Of a DNA stretch of 64,000 nt, positions 56,414 through 64,000 are shown piece after piece. Origin of the DNA: Cryptosporangium aurantiacum (GTDB lineage: Bacteria > Actinomycetota > Actinomycetes > Mycobacteriales > Cryptosporangiaceae). The DNA lies in NCBI RefSeq assembly GCF_900143005.1, contig NZ_FRCS01000001.1, positions 310,001-374,000 on the forward strand, read 5' to 3'. Below the pieces are notes generated by a model that worked only from the letters and a program-made list of their open reading frames with translations, made no database searches and was not told the origin of the DNA. A program made the position numbers and the translations under genes. The first letter of the stretch is position 1; the number at the start of each line of letters is the position of its first letter.

Positions 56414-57108
56414 AGCCGCACCGCGCCCGGACCGAGCAGCGTCAGCGGATCGCGGTAGACGCCGTCCACGATCAGCCCCCAGTGCAGGCATGCGGCCTGC
56501 GCGCAGCCGAGGTGCCCGGCCTCCAGCCGCCCGAGTGGTGTGCCGGCGACCACCCGATCGCCGGCCCGTACCACTGCCCGCACCGGCTCGTACGTCGTGC
56601 GGACGCCGTCGGAGTGCGTGACGCTGACGACGCCGCGGCCACCGACCGGCCCCGCGAACCGGACCACACCGGCGCCCGCCGCGCGGACCGTCGCGCCCGG
56701 AGCTGCGGCCAGATCGACGCCGCGATGGCCAGGTCCGTACGGATCGGCGGGCAGGTCGAACCGCCGGACAACCCGAGGCGCACCCTCCAGCGGCCACCGC
56801 CACCCACCCCGCCCCGACTCCGGCACACCCGGCACGCGCGGCCCCGCACCCGGCCCGGTCGCCACGGTGCCCGGCCCGGCCGCCACGGTGCCTGGCCCGG
56901 TCGCCACGGTGCCCGGCCCGGCCGCCAGGGCGGCTGGTTCGCTCGGCTTCGCTGCTGGCCCGGCGCCGAGCACCCCGGTGGGAACCGCCACGGCTCCCGC
57001 CGGCACCGCGGCCCCCACGGCGACCGCTAGCGCTACCCCTGCCAGCGCCCGACGCAGCGCTCGCCCGGCGTCCCCATTGCAGTGCATGAACGCGAGCGTG
57101 CCCACCAC
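56395..57108 (-). CDS. Secreted M23-family peptidase-like protein
   Basis: The 237-residue protein has a signal peptide (ALAGVALAVAVGAAVPAGAVA), a low-complexity linker with GPGTVAT-like repeats and an M23 domain: GHRGVDLAAAPG with HxxxD, and CLHWGLIVDG with the last zinc histidine in LHWG. A His-x-His site common in lysostaphin-like enzymes appears as a single H here, so activity or cofactor function should be checked. It would act on the cell wall. GTG 57108 or ATG 57087 may be the start. It usually lies next to rpsB in actinobacteria but here points the other way. Confidence 0.83.
   Translation of the reverse strand: MVGTLAFMHCNGDAGRALRRALAGVALAVAVGAAVPAGAVAVPTGVLGAGPAAKPSEPAALAAGPGTVATGPGTVAAGPGTVATGPGAGPRVPGVPESGRGGWRWPLEGAPRVVRRFDLPADPYGPGHRGVDLAAAPGATVRAAGAGVVRFAGPVGGRGVVSVTHSDGVRTTYEPVRAVVRAGDRVVAGTPLGRLEAGHLGCAQAACLHWGLIVDGVYRDPLTLLGPGAVRLYPVTT
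56849..56930 (-). repeat. 21-base tandem repeat in the M23 gene
   Basis: Almost four copies of a 21-base unit, differing at single bases, encode GPGTVAT/GPGTVAA heptapeptides in the linker between the signal peptide and the peptidase domain. Confidence 0.9.
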
Positions 57109-57149
57109 GGTCCGCCGACACCAGCGGCCATCGGGCCGCTGTGGATAAC

Positions 57150-58409
57150 TCAGCGCGCCCAGGCGCCCGGCTGCTCCACGGTGCCCGGAATGCGGCGCGG
57201 CGCGGGCTCGACCACCGGACCGCCGTCCCGCAGACCCTCCAACCGCCGCACCGCCTCCTGCAGGACGTTGTCCTGCTTGCAGAACGCGAACCGCACCAGC
57301 GACGCGCCCGGCACGACGTCGTGCGCCTCCTGGTCGTAGAACACGCCGACCGGCACCGCCACCACGCCCGCCCGCTCGGGCAGCGCGCGGCAGAACGCGA
57401 TGCCGTCCTCGCCGCCGAGGGGGGCGGCGTCCGCGGTGACGAAGTACGTCCCGGCCGGGATGTGGACGTCGAAACCGGCCGCGACCAGCCCCTGGCAGAG
57501 CAGGTCACGCTTGGCGCGCAGGTCGGAGGCTAGCGAGGTGAAGTAGTCGCGCGGCAGTCCGAGCGCGGCGGCGACGGCAGGCTGGAACGGCGCCGCGTTG
57601 GTGAACGTGAGGAACTGTTTCACCCGCGCGACGGCGGCGACCAGGTCGGGTGCGGCGCAGATCCAGCCGACCTTCCAGCCGGTGGCGCTGAACGTCTTGC
57701 CGGCCGACGAGATCGTGACCGTGCGGTCGCGCATCCCCGGCAGCGTCGCCAGCGGGACGTGCTCGCCGTGGAAGACGATGTGCTCGTACACCTCGTCGGT
57801 GACCGCGATCAGGTCGTGCTGAACGCACAGCCGGGCGACCTCGGCGAGTTCGTGCCGGTCGAAGACCGCGCCGGTCGGGTTGTGCGGCGAGTTGATCAGG
57901 ATGACGCGGGTGCGCGGGGTGATCGACGCGGCGAGCGCGGCGGTGTCGAGGCGGTAGTCCGGAGGTCGCAGCGTCACCGGACGGCGCACCGCACCGGCCA
58001 GCGCGATCACCGCCGCGTACGAGTCGTAGTACGGCTCGACGCAGAGCACCTCGTCACCGGGTTCGCACAGCCCGAGCAGCGTCGCGGCGATCGCTTCGGT
58101 GGCGCCGGCGGTGACCAGGATCTCGGTGTCCGGGTCGAAGTCGAGGCCGTACCAGTCGCCCTGGTGGCGCGCGATCGCAGTGCGCAGGTCGGGCGTGCCG
58201 GGGCCGGGCGCGTACTGGTTCTGCCCGGACTGGATCGCGTTCACCGCGGTCCGCAGCATCAGGCCGGGGCCGTCGGTGTCCGGGAAGCCCTGCCCGAGGT
58301 TGATCGCGCCGGTGCGAGTCGCCAGCGCGGTCATCTCGCTGAAGATCGTGGTGCCGAAGCCGCGCATTCGGGTGATGCCGCGGCGGGTCTCGTTGCCGGC
58401 AGGGGTCAT
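57150..58409 (-). CDS. PLP-dependent class I/II aminotransferase (DapC-like)
   Basis: The 419-residue enzyme has the fold-type I motifs INLGQGFPDTDGP, AGATEAIAATLLGL (102-115), NSPHNPTGAVF with N177, VTDEVYEHIVF with D205 and SSAGKTFSATGWKVGW with the PLP lysine K238. It is closest in pattern to the actinobacterial DapC/YbdL-like group annotated as N-succinyldiaminopimelate or methionine aminotransferase; the substrate is not certain. ATG 58409 is used. It diverges from the low-complexity membrane-protein gene. Confidence 0.88.
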   Translation of the reverse strand: MTPAGNETRRGITRMRGFGTTIFSEMTALATRTGAINLGQGFPDTDGPGLMLRTAVNAIQSGQNQYAPGPGTPDLRTAIARHQGDWYGLDFDPDTEILVTAGATEAIAATLLGLCEPGDEVLCVEPYYDSYAAVIALAGAVRRPVTLRPPDYRLDTAALAASITPRTRVILINSPHNPTGAVFDRHELAEVARLCVQHDLIAVTDEVYEHIVFHGEHVPLATLPGMRDRTVTISSAGKTFSATGWKVGWICAAPDLVAAVARVKQFLTFTNAAPFQPAVAAALGLPRDYFTSLASDLRAKRDLLCQGLVAAGFDVHIPAGTYFVTADAAPLGGEDGIAFCRALPERAGVVAVPVGVFYDQEAHDVVPGASLVRFAFCKQDNVLQEAVRRLEGLRDGGPVVEPAPRRIPGTVEQPGAWAR

Positions 58410-58638
58410 GACCCCAGACCGTAACCGGTGTCTTTCCTGCTCAGAAAAGAGGGCGGGGTTTTTGGCCCACCATATCTTGACTTAAGGTCCGGATAAATCG
58501 TGGGTCGAATAGGGTCAAAGTTGGCTAACTTGGTACATCTGTGCGACGAGTGACGCCGGGTCGGGCGCCGGGCGTCGAAGGAGAACTCGGTAACGTCTGC
58601 TGCGGCGTGCGGCACGCGCCACAGCGGGAGGAGCGCCG

Positions 58639-60312
58639 ATGGTCGAGAATCCGTCGTCAACGGACGAGCCGGGCGACGCAGCGGCCGTCCCGAAGAAGTC
58701 GACGCGTCCTCGGACGTCGGCCGCGAGGAAGGCTCCTGCGGTGCGCTCCCGAAGCACTGGTGGTCGGGCGTCCGGCGCGCGCAAGCCAACTGCTCAGGTG
58801 GACGCCCCGGTCGCGGACCAAACCCCGACGCCGACCACCGCAGCGGTCTTACCCGCGGCAGAGCCGTCCGGGGAGGCCACGACGCTTTCGCTGACGCCGA
58901 TCGAGGTGGAGGTCCCGACGGCGGCGCCGGAGCCGGTGGCCCCCATGGCACCGATCGAGGCCGCCGCGACGCCGGCCGAGGTGGCCGGGACTGGGGTGGC
59001 CGGGACTGGGGTGGCCGGGACTGGGGTGGCCGGGACTGGGGTGGCCGGGACTGGGGTGGCCGGGACTGGGGTGGCCGGGACTGTGCCGCCCGCGGCCGAG
59101 GCGGCCGGGACTGGGGTGGCCGGGACTGTGCCGCCCGCGGCCGAGGCGGCCGGGACAGGGGCGGCCGCGACTGTGAGGCCGGCGGCCGAGGCGGCCCGGC
59201 CAGCCTCGAGTGCGCCCGAGCCGATCGCGGCTGAGGTTGCGTCGGCCGGGGCAGCGGCGGCCGGGGCGGCGGAGGCCAGGACCTCGGCGGCTGGGACGGC
59301 GGCGGAGGGCGCGGAGACTGCGGGTGGGCCAGCTGGCGGGCGGGGGGCTGAGGATGGGGTGAACGGGGCGTCGCACTGGTCGGACACCGAGTCGGTGCTG
59401 GTCCGCCTAGGGCTGGTGGATCCGGACGGCCGCCCGCTGGGTACCTCCGCCGACGCCGACGCTCCCAACGGCGCGGTACCCGACCCAGCGACGGACGGGG
59501 AGCGCCCTGCGGTGTTCCCGATCGGCGCTGTACCGCACCAGATCACGATCGCCGAGCCGGTGCCGACGTTCGACGCGCTGGTCGCCCGCACACGTGCCCG
59601 GGCACGCGACGACGACGAGGCTCCGCGCCGTGTGCTCTCCGGCCCGTTCGGCCCCGCGCCAGAGCCTCCCGGAGAGCCCGCCGAGCACCCACTTGCCCCG
59701 CGCCTGGCTCGCGTCCTCCCCGGGCGGCTCGTGCAGCGCCTGCTGCCCGGGCGTCCCCCGGCGCTGGAAGGCGTGCCCACGGCGACGGACAGTCCGACGC
59801 CGACCGGACCCGGGGCGACGGGCTCGGTTCCCGGCGGTGCCGCATCCCCGTCCGGTGCGACGGCCAAGGGTGCCTCCGGGCCCGTGCCCGTCGACATCGT
59901 CACCCCGCGGCCGATCCCGAGCAGGTCCGCACCGGCGCCGTTCGAACCGCCGCCCTCGTCCGAGGCCTCCGGCCCCCGGCGTCGACCGCGGCGCGGACCG
60001 ACTCCGGCGCAGTGGCGGTCCGGCGGACTGATCGCCGCGGTCGTCGCGGTGCTGCTGGTCGTCGCGGTGCCTGCGGCCGTGGCGAGCTGGCGTTCCGCGC
60101 TGGCGGAGGCGCCCAGCGCCGCCGCTGCGCTCGGCGGCGGACTCGGCGTGGCGGGGTTCGTGCTGTTCGCGGTCGGTGTGCTGACGGCGGCGCGGGCCGG
60201 TGCGGGCGAGGACAGCGCCCGCTCGCTGCCCGCGCTGCTGGCCCGGCCGGGTGCGCTCCCGATCGTCCTCGGTCTCGCACTCCTGTTCTGCGCCGCGATC
60301 GCAGTCGGCTGA
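58639..60312 (+). CDS. Low-complexity protein with C-terminal membrane helices, unknown
   Basis: The 557-residue protein has a basic N-terminal 50 residues rich in Arg, Ser and Lys, then about 380 residues of Ala/Gly/Pro/Glu low complexity including seven near-exact GTGVA-type units, then a basic RRRPRRGP stretch and three hydrophobic segments (LIAAVVAVLLVVAVPAAVASW, LGVAGFVLFAVGVLTAA, PIVLGLALLFCAAIAV). A short ordered region (WSDTESVLVRLGLVDPDGRPLG) lies in the middle. GGAGGAG precedes ATG 58639. I do not recognise the family. Upstream, an AT-rich patch near 58477 has TTGACT but no matching -10. Confidence 0.6.
   Translation: MVENPSSTDEPGDAAAVPKKSTRPRTSAARKAPAVRSRSTGGRASGARKPTAQVDAPVADQTPTPTTAAVLPAAEPSGEATTLSLTPIEVEVPTAAPEPVAPMAPIEAAATPAEVAGTGVAGTGVAGTGVAGTGVAGTGVAGTGVAGTVPPAAEAAGTGVAGTVPPAAEAAGTGAAATVRPAAEAARPASSAPEPIAAEVASAGAAAAGAAEARTSAAGTAAEGAETAGGPAGGRGAEDGVNGASHWSDTESVLVRLGLVDPDGRPLGTSADADAPNGAVPDPATDGERPAVFPIGAVPHQITIAEPVPTFDALVARTRARARDDDEAPRRVLSGPFGPAPEPPGEPAEHPLAPRLARVLPGRLVQRLLPGRPPALEGVPTATDSPTPTGPGATGSVPGGAASPSGATAKGASGPVPVDIVTPRPIPSRSAPAPFEPPPSSEASGPRRRPRRGPTPAQWRSGGLIAAVVAVLLVVAVPAAVASWRSALAEAPSAAAALGGGLGVAGFVLFAVGVLTAARAGAGEDSARSLPALLARPGALPIVLGLALLFCAAIAVG
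58981..59085 (+). repeat. 15-base tandem repeat, 7 copies
   Basis: Six exact copies of GTGGCCGGGACTGGG and a seventh with one change encode a Val-Ala-Gly-Thr-Gly repeat. Further degenerate copies follow to about 59160. The perfect identity suggests recent slippage. Confidence 0.95.
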
Positions 60313-60696
60313 CCGACTGCCCGGCCGACCAGAGCGCCGCGGCGCCCCCAGCGGCGTCACGGCACCGGCAGCGGTGGCTCGGATTGAGCGGCGGGCCGGG
60401 GCCGGGCGGTGACCCGCGGCGTTGGGCGGGTTCGGCATCCGGGCCCCGGTCCGCGTAGACTCCATCCCGGCGACCCGCTCCAGCGGGTCGACTTCGCGTG
60501 CCCACCGTGCGCAAGCGCCTCCGCTCCGGCGGACGGCCCACAGCACGGCGGTCTCCTCGGTCCCCTGCAGGGGGCCAATGACCGTGGGGCACCAGGGCGA
60601 CGGGCCGGCCGACGTGTCGAGCCCGGACGCGACAACCGAGGAAACGCGGCGCGCCGAAAGGCCGCCGCCCGAAAAACGGAAGGACGCGCCACAGAC
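60313..60696 (+). other. rpsB leader region
   Basis: This 384-base gap has no gene I can support. TAGACT at 60456-60461 fits a -10, with only a weak TTCGGC candidate for -35. An 8-base hairpin (60471-60478 with 60483-60490) lies just after it, inside the expected mRNA leader. A GGAAGGA ribosome site precedes the rpsB ATG. A long leader is usual for rpsB, which can be under S2 feedback control in other bacteria; no such element is recognised here. Confidence 0.45.
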
Positions 60697-61572
60697 ATGG
60701 CCGTCGTCGGAATGCGCCAGCTCCTCGAGAGCGGCGTGCACTTCGGGCACCAGACCCGACGCTGGAACCCGAAGATGAAGCGCTTCATCCTGACCGAGCG
60801 CAATGGCATCTACATCATCGACCTGCAGCAGACGCTCACGTACATCGACAACGCGTACGAGTTCGTCAAGCAGACCGTCGCGCACGGTGGGTCGATCCTG
60901 TTCGTCGGCACCAAGAAGCAGGCCCAGGAGGCCATCGCCGAGCAGGCTCGCCGGGTCGGGATGCCGTATGTCAACCAGCGCTGGCTGGGCGGCATGCTCA
61001 CCAACTTCCAGACCGTGTACAAGCGGCTGCAGCGCCTCAAGGAGCTCGAGGTCATCGAGCAGACCGGTGGCGAGAACGTGCTGACCAAGAAGGAAGCACT
61101 CGTTCTCAAGCGCGAGAAGGACAAGCTCGAGCGCACGCTCGGCGGTCTCCGCGACATGCAGAAGGTGCCCTCCGCGGTGTGGATCGTCGACACCAAGAAG
61201 GAGCACATCGCGGTCGACGAGGCGCGCAAGCTGAACATCCCGGTCGTCGCGATCCTCGACACCAACTGCGACCCGGACGAGGTCGACTACAAGATCCCGG
61301 GCAACGACGACGCGATCCGTAGCGCCGCGCTGCTGACCCGGGTCGTCGCCGACGCCGTCGCCGAGGGCCTGATCGCCCGCGCCGGTGGTAGCAAGGCCGA
61401 CGCCAAGCCGGACGCGCCCGCCGAGAGCGAGCCGCTGCCCGAGTGGGAGCGCGAGCTGCTCGAGTCGAAGACCGACGAGCCGACGACGGCCGAGGCGGCC
61501 CCGGCTGCGGCTCCCGCGACGGCTCCGGCCGCGGCCGAGGCGACTCCGGCTCCGGCCAGCACCGAGTCCTGA
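60697..61572 (+). CDS. rpsB: 30S ribosomal protein S2
   Basis: The 291-residue S2 starts [20 protein letters not shown] at ATG 60697 and has the family motifs [45 protein letters not shown] and the C-terminal [29 protein letters not shown] 50-residue acidic, Ala/Pro-rich tail follows, as in other actinobacteria. tsf lies 178 bases downstream, the usual order. Confidence 0.98.
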   Translation: MAVVGMRQLLESGVHFGHQTRRWNPKMKRFILTERNGIYIIDLQQTLTYIDNAYEFVKQTVAHGGSILFVGTKKQAQEAIAEQARRVGMPYVNQRWLGGMLTNFQTVYKRLQRLKELEVIEQTGGENVLTKKEALVLKREKDKLERTLGGLRDMQKVPSAVWIVDTKKEHIAVDEARKLNIPVVAILDTNCDPDEVDYKIPGNDDAIRSAALLTRVVADAVAEGLIARAGGSKADAKPDAPAESEPLPEWERELLESKTDEPTTAEAAPAAAPATAPAAAEATPAPASTES

Positions 61573-61750
61573 TCAGGTCCCGGGCGTGGGCGGCGCGAGC
61601 CGTCCGCGCCCGGGAAATCGCGTTTACTTTCCGGCCCGACGATGGGCCACTGGGAATTGTTCAGCTTCCCGCGTGTGTCCGGCTCAGGACGCCGCACCAG
61701 GGCCGGTTGAACGACCCTCACTCTGACTACAGGATCTGAGAGAACGGACA

Positions 61751-62572
61751 ATGGCGAACATTTCCGCCGCTGACGTGAAGAAGCTCCGCGACCTGACCGG
61801 CGCGGGCATGATGGACGCCAAGAAGGCGCTCACCGAGGCCGAAGGCGACTTCGACAAGGCCGTCGAGGTGCTGCGCATCAAGGGCGCGGCGAAGGCCGCC
61901 AAGCGCGGTGGCGAGCGGACGGCGGCCAACGGCCTCGTCGCCGCCGCCGAGGGCGCGATCATCGAGCTCAACGCCGAAACCGACTTCGTGGCGAAGAACG
62001 ACGAGTTCCAGAGCCTCGCCGCCGACATCGTGGCGCACGCCGCCGCGGCCAAGGTCGGCGACCTGGAGGCGCTGCTCGCCGAGAAGCTGAAGGACGGCAA
62101 GACCGTCGCCGAGAACATCGAGGCCGCCTCGGTGAAGATCGGCGAGAAGCTGGAGCTGCGCCGCGTCGCGCTGCTCGACGGCCAGGTCGCCACCTACATG
62201 CACCGCAAGGACCCGTCGCTGCCGCCGCAGGTCGGCGTGCTGGTCGAGTTCACCGGTGACGACGTCGAGGTCGCCCGCGGCGCGGCCATGCAGGTCGCCG
62301 CGATGCGTCCGCAGTACGTGACGCGTGACGAGGTGCCGTCCGACGTCGTCGACAACGAGCGCCGCATCGCCGAGGCCACCGCCCGCGAGGAGGGCAAGCC
62401 GGAGCAGGCGCTGCCGCGGATCGTCGAGGGCCGGGTGAACGGCTTCTTCAAGGAGAACGTGCTGCTCGAGCAGTCCTCGGTGCAGGACAGCAAGAAGACC
62501 GTGAAGGCGCTGCTCGACGGCGCTGGTGTCTCGGTGAGCCGGTTCGTCCGGTTCGAGGTCGGACAGGCCTGA
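61751..62572 (+). CDS. tsf: Elongation factor Ts
   Basis: EF-Ts recycles EF-Tu by nucleotide exchange. The 273-residue protein has the N-terminal UBA-like [19 protein letters not shown], the core signature [15 protein letters not shown] with the EF-Tu-contacting TDFV, and the C-terminal [25 protein letters not shown] strong intrinsic terminator follows. Confidence 0.98.
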   Translation: MANISAADVKKLRDLTGAGMMDAKKALTEAEGDFDKAVEVLRIKGAAKAAKRGGERTAANGLVAAAEGAIIELNAETDFVAKNDEFQSLAADIVAHAAAAKVGDLEALLAEKLKDGKTVAENIEAASVKIGEKLELRRVALLDGQVATYMHRKDPSLPPQVGVLVEFTGDDVEVARGAAMQVAAMRPQYVTRDEVPSDVVDNERRIAEATAREEGKPEQALPRIVEGRVNGFFKENVLLEQSSVQDSKKTVKALLDGAGVSVSRFVRFEVGQA

Positions 62573-62618
62573 CGGTCGGCCCACCGGGCCGGCCTGTGTG
62601 TCCCGACGACGCGCGAAG

Positions 62619-62654
62619 GCCGCCGGTGGCTCACCTGCCACCGGCGGCTTTTTT
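62619..62654 (+). terminator. Intrinsic terminator after tsf
   Basis: A perfect 12-base GC-rich stem (62619-62630 with 62637-62648) has a 6-base loop and is followed by six T residues. It closes the rpsB-tsf transcript before pyrH. Confidence 0.95.
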
Positions 62655-62757
62655 GTGCCGCACGTCGGCCGAAGGCTTTGCCACGAAGAGCCCCGCATAG
62701 CAAACGAACTCGATCCGGCCGGATGCTTCACCGCCGGCCAGTCCTAGGAGGCCCGCG

Positions 62758-63540
62758 ATGACCCTGGAGACCCGCCCGGCACCGGATACCAAGCCGGTGG
62801 GCCGGGACCGCCCGTGGACTCGGGTGCTGCTCAAGCTGTCCGGCGAGGTGTTCGGCGGCGGCCGCTTCGGCGTCGACCCGGACGTCGTCCAGGCGATTGC
62901 CGTACAGATCGCTGACGTCGTTCGGCAGGGACTGCAGGTCGCGATCGTGGTCGGCGGCGGGAACTTCTTCCGCGGGGCCGAGCTGCAGCAGCGCGGCATG
63001 GACCGGGCTCGGTCGGACTACATGGGGATACTGGGCACGGTCATGAACTGCCTGGCGCTCCAGGACTTCCTGGAGAAGCAGGGCATCGACACCCGGGTCC
63101 AGACCGCGATCAACATGGCGCAGGTCGCCGAGCCGTACATCCCTCGGCGCGCGATCCGGCACCTGGAGAAGGGCCGGGTCGTGATCTTCGGCGCCGGCGC
63201 GGGCATGCCGTACTTCACCACCGACACGGTTGCGGCCCAGCGCGCGTTGGAGATCGGCGCCGACGTCCTGCTGAAGGCCACCCAGGTGGACGGCGTGTAC
63301 GACGACGACCCGAAGAAGAACCCCGCAGCGGTCCGCTTCGACCGGATCAGCTACACCGAGGTCCTCACCCGCGGCCTCGGCGTCGCGGACGCGGCCGCGA
63401 TCAGCCTGTGCATGGAGAACGACCTCCCGCTGGTGGTTTTTGACCTCCTGGTCCCCGGCAACATCGCGCGAGCGGTCCGCGGTGACCGGATCGGAACCTT
63501 GGTCACCACGGAGCTGGTCACCACGACTTCCTCGGACTGA
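62758..63540 (+). CDS. pyrH: Uridylate kinase
   Basis: PyrH makes UDP from UMP and ATP. The 260-residue protein has [39 protein letters not shown] and [22 protein letters not shown], ending with the LVVFDLL and GDRIGTLV segments of the amino acid kinase family. The N-terminal 20 residues are extra. AGGAGG precedes ATG 62758. Confidence 0.97.
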   Translation: MTLETRPAPDTKPVGRDRPWTRVLLKLSGEVFGGGRFGVDPDVVQAIAVQIADVVRQGLQVAIVVGGGNFFRGAELQQRGMDRARSDYMGILGTVMNCLALQDFLEKQGIDTRVQTAINMAQVAEPYIPRRAIRHLEKGRVVIFGAGAGMPYFTTDTVAAQRALEIGADVLLKATQVDGVYDDDPKKNPAAVRFDRISYTEVLTRGLGVADAAAISLCMENDLPLVVFDLLVPGNIARAVRGDRIGTLVTTELVTTTSSD

Positions 63541-63585
63541 AATAATCTGCACGCCGGTAAGAGACCGAGCCCAGGAGGCGACACC

Positions 63586-64000
63586 GTGATCGACGAAACT
63601 CTCTTCGAAGCCGAAGAGAAGATGGAGAAAGCCGTCGAGGTCGCCAAGGAGGACTTCGGCTCGGTGCGTACCGGCCGGGCTGCCCCGGCGATGTTCGGGA
63701 AGATCTTCGTCGACTACTACGGTGCGATGACGCCGTTGCCGCAGCTGGCCTCCATCACGATCCCGGAGGCCCGGATGGCGGTGATCAAGCCCTACGACAG
63801 CTCTCAGCTCGGCACGTTGGAGCGGGCCATCCGTGATTCGGACCTCGGCGTCAACCCGAGCAACGACGGCTCGATCATCCGCGTGATCTTCCCGCAGCTG
63901 ACCGAGGAGCGCCGCCGCGAGCTGGTGAAGGTGGCCCGCTCGAAGGGCGAGGACGCCAAGGTCTCGATCCGGAACATCCGGCGTCGGGCCAAGGAAGCGC
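63586..64000 (+). CDS. frr: Ribosome recycling factor (cut by the window end)
   Basis: The first 138 codons of RRF are present, from GTG 63586 (AGGAGG at 63573-63578). The sequence has [55 protein letters not shown] and [19 protein letters not shown], all typical. About 45 residues lie beyond the window. It follows pyrH as in almost all bacteria. Confidence 0.97.
   Translation, partial: MIDETLFEAEEKMEKAVEVAKEDFGSVRTGRAAPAMFGKIFVDYYGAMTPLPQLASITIPEARMAVIKPYDSSQLGTLERAIRDSDLGVNPSNDGSIIRVIFPQLTEERRRELVKVARSKGEDAKVSIRNIRRRAKEA

Overview
The window is a very GC-rich (about 70 percent or more) chromosomal segment of an actinobacterium. GTG starts are common, adjacent genes often overlap by 4 bases (GTGA/ATGA), and the gene order is that of actinobacterial housekeeping loci: fakA-recG-rsmD-coaD, DUF177-rpmF-plsX-rnc-mutM, acylphosphatase-smc-ftsY, amt-glnB-glnD, ffh, rpsP-khpA-rimM-trmD-rplS-lepB-lepB, rnhB-DUF2469-yraN-comM-dprA-xerC and rpsB-tsf-pyrH-frr. 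A Frankiales/Cryptosporangiales-like organism fits, but I cannot name a genus from sequence alone. I see no rRNA, tRNA, CRISPR array, insertion sequence or prophage.

Layout. 0.2-3.3 kb: thiamine kinase, a soluble-looking Ser/Thr kinase, a GNAT acetyltransferase and convergent rpmB behind a bidirectional terminator. 3.5-13.5 kb: FakA-like protein, recombination and DNA repair (recG, mutM), rRNA/RNA enzymes (rsmD, rnc), CoA and phospholipid synthesis (coaD, plsX), rpmF and an orphan receiver. 13.5-24.2 kb: secreted CAP protein, acylphosphatase, two coiled-coil genes including smc, a 37-residue Tyr-rich small protein, a PhoD-like phosphodiesterase, ftsY, an APH-like kinase and an unknown membrane protein. 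24.2-29.6 kb (minus strand): the most unusual locus, an RCK-gated channel-like gene followed by two TIGR04222-type membrane proteins with Ser/Gly/Cys tails, a DUF692 (MNIO-type) enzyme and its small partner. 29.7-33.9 kb: a GlnR-type operator and the nitrogen operon amt-glnB-glnD. 33.9-36.3 kb: divergent GlxA-type regulator and MFS transporter. 36.3-46.8 kb: ffh, NYN-like protein, amidohydrolase, archaeal-type proS, DUF402, the rpsP-trmD-rplS group and tandem signal peptidases. 46.8-58.4 kb: Nudix genes, a TetR/DoxX pair with a clear operator, rnhB, and the yraN-comM-dprA-xerC series, then VanX-like and M23 peptidases and an aminotransferase. 58.6-64 kb: a long low-complexity membrane protein and rpsB-tsf-pyrH-frr (frr cut by the window end).

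Two themes stand out. First, the DUF692/TIGR04222 locus: the enzyme gene overlaps by four bases both the Cys-tailed membrane protein before it and the partner after it, and one tail carries five cysteines at an exact six-residue period. By analogy with DUF692 enzymes that oxidise cysteines of RiPP precursors, I propose that these membrane-anchored tails are the enzyme's substrates. Second, in-frame minisatellites (15-27 base units) sit in at least six genes, including plsX, a signal peptidase, an M23 peptidase and xerC, where they form much of a roughly 160-residue insertion inside an otherwise intact recombinase.
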